Source: Glandiceps talaboti
Taxonomy: Eukaryota > Hemichordata > Enteropneusta > Spengelidae
Assembly (NCBI RefSeq): GCF_964340395.1
Contig: NC_135570.1
Coordinates: 12,768,822-12,832,821, forward strand
Reading direction: 5' to 3'
DNA: 64,000 bases
Under the pieces are notes generated by a model that was not told the DNA's origin, did not search any database, and saw only the letters and a list, made by a program, of their open reading frames with translations. Positions 61,046 to 64,000 of the stretch are shown one piece after another. Each line of letters opens with the position of its first letter. Position 1 is the stretch's first letter. The translations under genes and the position numbers were made by a program.

Positions 61046-61909
61046 CTCTGCATTTACTGTGGAGCGCTACCTTTCATTGCATAGTGAAGTTAGGCAGAAT
61101 AAAGTAGTCGAGTTAGGCATATATTGAAGGTGGTTCAAAGCATGAGCAGAGTTAGGCATCATTAGTCGTCTAGGAGATGACTAAGTACATATAATACACT
61201 CAGTAAATGGTGAATAACATGCCAGTCTGCACGTAGGTACCATCTGTGTTCTAGCATAACAAGAAATATGATTCCCCGTTAATTGCCATCGAGAAAAAAT
61301 AGGTATACTAAAAGAACGTCTTATTCCCAGTGGCAAATAACCAATCTTATTTTACGATGAAAATAAATGATGTATTACAGAAATACAGGTGCAGACATCT
61401 TGCGGTGAATTTGTAATGAATTATTGTGAAACTCTATATACCCAGGAAAGTATTGAATTTGGACGGGTAGGAAAGAGAAATTTGAAATTTGAGAATGGTA
61501 AGGAGTTTGATAAAGTAAATAGGGCAAACAGAAGTTATCATATTATCAATCAAGAGTTTTATATTAAATGACAAAAACGTGCTCCCGATGAAGCTGAAAT
61601 TAAAACGTTGTATTTCTACGTTGCGCCGCCCAGCACAAAAGATTTTCGTCAAGAATCTGAAAAACATACAATAACAATGAATGATAAATAAAGTGTTAGA
61701 CAACTGGAAGAAATCTAAAAATGTCAAAGTTTGCATCCCATATTGGTTGTGAATCTATTTATGGTATGCAGCATAAAAAGTGAAATTTGTAAAATGTTTG
61801 ATGGGCTGACAAGTAATATTACTTCCCAACAATTTTAGTTGAAAATTGTACTTAAAAGTGATAGACTGTATTGAGTGATATAATTTGAATACAAGGTAAA
61901 TTATTTGTT

Positions 61910-62640
61910 TTATCGTGGAACTTATACATGGGCAAAAAAGAAAGGGTTTGCCAGGCTCAAGTAGTATACTTTATCGTGGATACGTGGACTACTGAAAAAT
62001 GTCTTGGAAACACTAGTAGGCTTTTGTATGGGATGTGGCAATGGCAAAGGAATTTCTGGAAAGAGCCAGTGTTATCAAGGAAGCTGTAATGACAAGGACA
62101 AGTTTGTTAAGTCTAAGTAGACTGGTTTATCATGGAAATTGAGTCGGGAAGGAAAATTTGAAGAGAATGAGTAAAGTATTGGATGTTACTATCAGAAGGG
62201 GGAGGCTGTGAAGGACAACAGCTCTGGTTTATCATGGAAGCTGTGTTTAGAAAGAATAAACTTGGAAGGACAACATGGCCTGATTTATTGTGGAAGCGAT
62301 GCTTGGAAAGAGTAAACTTGAAAGGACAACATGGCCTAATTTATTGTGGAAGCGATGTTTAGAAAGGATAAACTTGGAAGGACAACATGGCCTGGTATAT
62401 CATGGAAGCTGTGTTTAGAAAGGATAAACTTGGAAGGACAACATGGCCTGGTATATCATGGAAGCTGTGTTTAGAAAGGATAAACTTGGAAGGACAACAT
62501 GGCCTGGTATATCATGGAAGCTGTGTTTAGAAAGGATAAACTTGGAAAGACAACATGGCCTGGTGTATCATGGAAACTGTGTTTGGAAAGAATAAATTGG
62601 GAGGACCTCTGATCGTGATGCTATGTTTGGAAGGAGAAAC
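61910..62640 (+). repeat. 56-bp tandem repeat, six good copies with decaying flanks
   Basis: Copies beginning tggtnta start at 62225, 62281, 62337, 62393, 62449 and 62505, an exact 56-base period. Each carries tcatggaagctgtgtttaga, ggataaacttggaaggacaa and catggcc. Copies 4-6 are almost identical. Diverged copies with tttatcgtgga extend left to about 61910 and right to 62640. 56 is not a multiple of 3 and stops occur in every frame. Confidence 0.95.
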
Positions 62641-64000
62641 TTAATTGAAAAACTGTGAATTCTATTTTTAGTGAATGGAGGAAGGTCCAAGAAGTCATAG
62701 AAATTTAGTTTGAAGAAGTCCAGATCTGTGGTATTTCAACAATGCAGTACATACATAGAGATAGCAGTTGTGACATGGGATAGAAATTACTGGAAGAGTG
62801 TGATGGAAATTGTGTTCCACTATGTTCTCCAAATAAAATAATGTATTCACATTGTGGTGTGAAGAAAGAAAAGTTCCGTCCCATCATTGTAAAACACCTA
62901 CACTGTTCAGTCAGGCATATGGTAAATGAAATGATACATTTGTGATACTGTAGGACTTTGAAGTGAGACTGCTTATCTTCTTTGCATGTCTACTTCTACA
63001 AATGTAGCCTGCTAACAATCAAGGCAAGAGTATTATAGCACCAGCTTCAACTTCCATTTTAATGCTACTATATATTCAATAGGGCATAATAGTAATCAGG
63101 AGTTTGTTGTTTTAAAATCCAATTTTGTTTTTCCTGGGCTAGGGTCATCTTTCTTCTAATACCCTCATTTCTAGGTTAGTCTGTGGGAAATAGATTATGT
63201 GCTGGAAAAATAAATTGTGAATCCGTAAGGGTATATCAAATTTATAAAGTTGCTTGAAAAACTGTAAAACTGGTTAATCTCAAAATCTTGTAACAGAAAG
63301 AAGATGTTGGCTCTTATTACAATGATTGGTGTGTCTCTGTGTATCATCATATACATGTATATGTTGTGGACACTGGACAAGTCATGTATAAGAGACGATA
63401 CAACAGCTGTAGAGTGTGTCCCAGTTTTATGGCAGATCCATGTCAACCTAATTGTGTCACTAACACTGTAATAGATACAGGGTAAAGATGGGAACACTCT
63501 CATGAGGAAAGAAACAGTGAACAGTTGTGAAATTGCCATTTCAATGGGGTCATGAGGGGATAGGGATATACCATTAATTTTTAGGAGAGACATTTCATAA
63601 TGGAGGGACATATTTTCATCCCCTAAGGAGTAACTATTAAACTTATCCATTCTTCTTCTTAGCTGTTTCATATTATAAAAGTTATAATATCAAATTTATT
63701 TCAAAATTTTGTGATTTTTGGCCAAACATAGTTGAGTTGAGGAAAGGATGCTGTCTTACCCCTTTCTATGTTAAAATGGTACAACCCTGTGAAATATGTG
63801 TTTGTGGTTTTGCTAATTGGGAAATTCCTGGAGTTGAAACCACAATTCATCTCCTGATGTGCAGTGAGCTAGTGATACTGCCCTCCTATCAGTGATGAAA
63901 ATGCTACAAGTACAACAATGAAAGTGATACCCCAACACGGTCATTTAGTTAGACCAACACATCTGGACATACAACTTAACTTCACACTCTACAAACATAG

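Larger units (their letters stand above)
53036..64000 (+). other. Ankyrin intron 2, 5' part (runs off the window)
   Basis: Begins with a consensus gtaagt donor. I looked for the expected next exon (a roughly 99-base ANK repeat encoding an NGLNALHLAA-like segment) and found none, so the intron exceeds 10.9 kb. It is dominated by the mobile-element complex at 54895-60790 and a 56-bp tandem repeat at 61910-62640. 53040-54780 and 62645-64000 hold no recognised feature. Confidence 0.8.

Noticed and set aside
61560-61625. Second hammerhead-like motif (gatgaagctgaaattaaaacg)
   Set aside because: The GAAA box and stem II are not preserved and no pairing stem I is visible.
63195-63671. 158-codon open frame on the minus strand
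   Set aside because: No homology recognised, no good flanking splice sites or promoter, low-complexity F/S/I-rich tail. One such frame by chance is expected in 64 kb of AT-rich DNA on six frames.
53036-64000. Next ankyrin repeat exon
   Set aside because: Looked for a roughly 99-base exon encoding an NGLNALHLAA-type segment with flanking AG/GT; none found in any frame on the plus strand.

Overview
This is metazoan nuclear DNA: AT-rich, intron- and repeat-dominated, full of microsatellites, minisatellites and transposon relics, with no operons or long ORFs. The only gene I can recognise is an ankyrin (the ANK1/2/3 family of membrane-skeleton adaptors) on the + strand. Its exon at 52934-53035 encodes the family's hallmark N-terminus ([14 protein letters not shown]...) and, as I recall the vertebrate genes, has the same 34-codon length and boundaries as the matching exon there. 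A likely alternative first coding exon lies at 21718-21810. It has an in-frame upstream stop, an A at -3, and joins the 52934 exon in phase 0. That gives a first intron of about 31 kb and a second intron running off the right edge (more than 10.9 kb). The repeat flavour (tacatgta-rich DNA, GACA and CA arrays, foldback MITEs, a Penelope-like tail) fits a marine invertebrate, either a non-vertebrate deuterostome or a lophotrochozoan. I cannot resolve the phylum.

Layout. 1-21.4 kb: upstream or intergenic DNA with no supported gene. It holds AT-rich tandem repeats, a CA array, a degenerate tandem repeat rich in AGGTCA half-sites, a Penelope-like fragment with a hammerhead-like core, a 54-bp tandem repeat, and copies of several dispersed families. 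21.4-21.8 kb: candidate promoter and first exon. 21.8-52.9 kb: intron 1. It contains GT and GACA arrays, several hairpin/foldback elements, a 1.2-kb indel-free array of a 22-bp unit (31744-32949), and a Harbinger-like MITE (35697-36152) whose empty target site survives in a neighbouring repeat copy. It also has an inverted-repeat insertion with 13-bp flanking repeats (40173-40297) and many degenerate tandem duplications. 52.9-53.0 kb: ankyrin repeat exon. 53.0-64 kb: start of intron 2. It is dominated by a nested mobile-element complex (54895-60790) made of two head-to-tail copies of one inverted-repeat element, with a LINE 3' fragment and a CpG-rich segment present in only one copy. A 56-bp minisatellite follows at 61910-62640.

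The window is therefore one gene's 5' half seen through very large introns. The interest lies in regulatory and mobile-element architecture, not in a new protein system. I found no evidence for an undescribed multi-gene system. The most checkable novelties are the foldback families, the MITE with its paralogous empty site, the hammerhead-like core, and the dispersed repeat that carries an invariant TGAGTCA.
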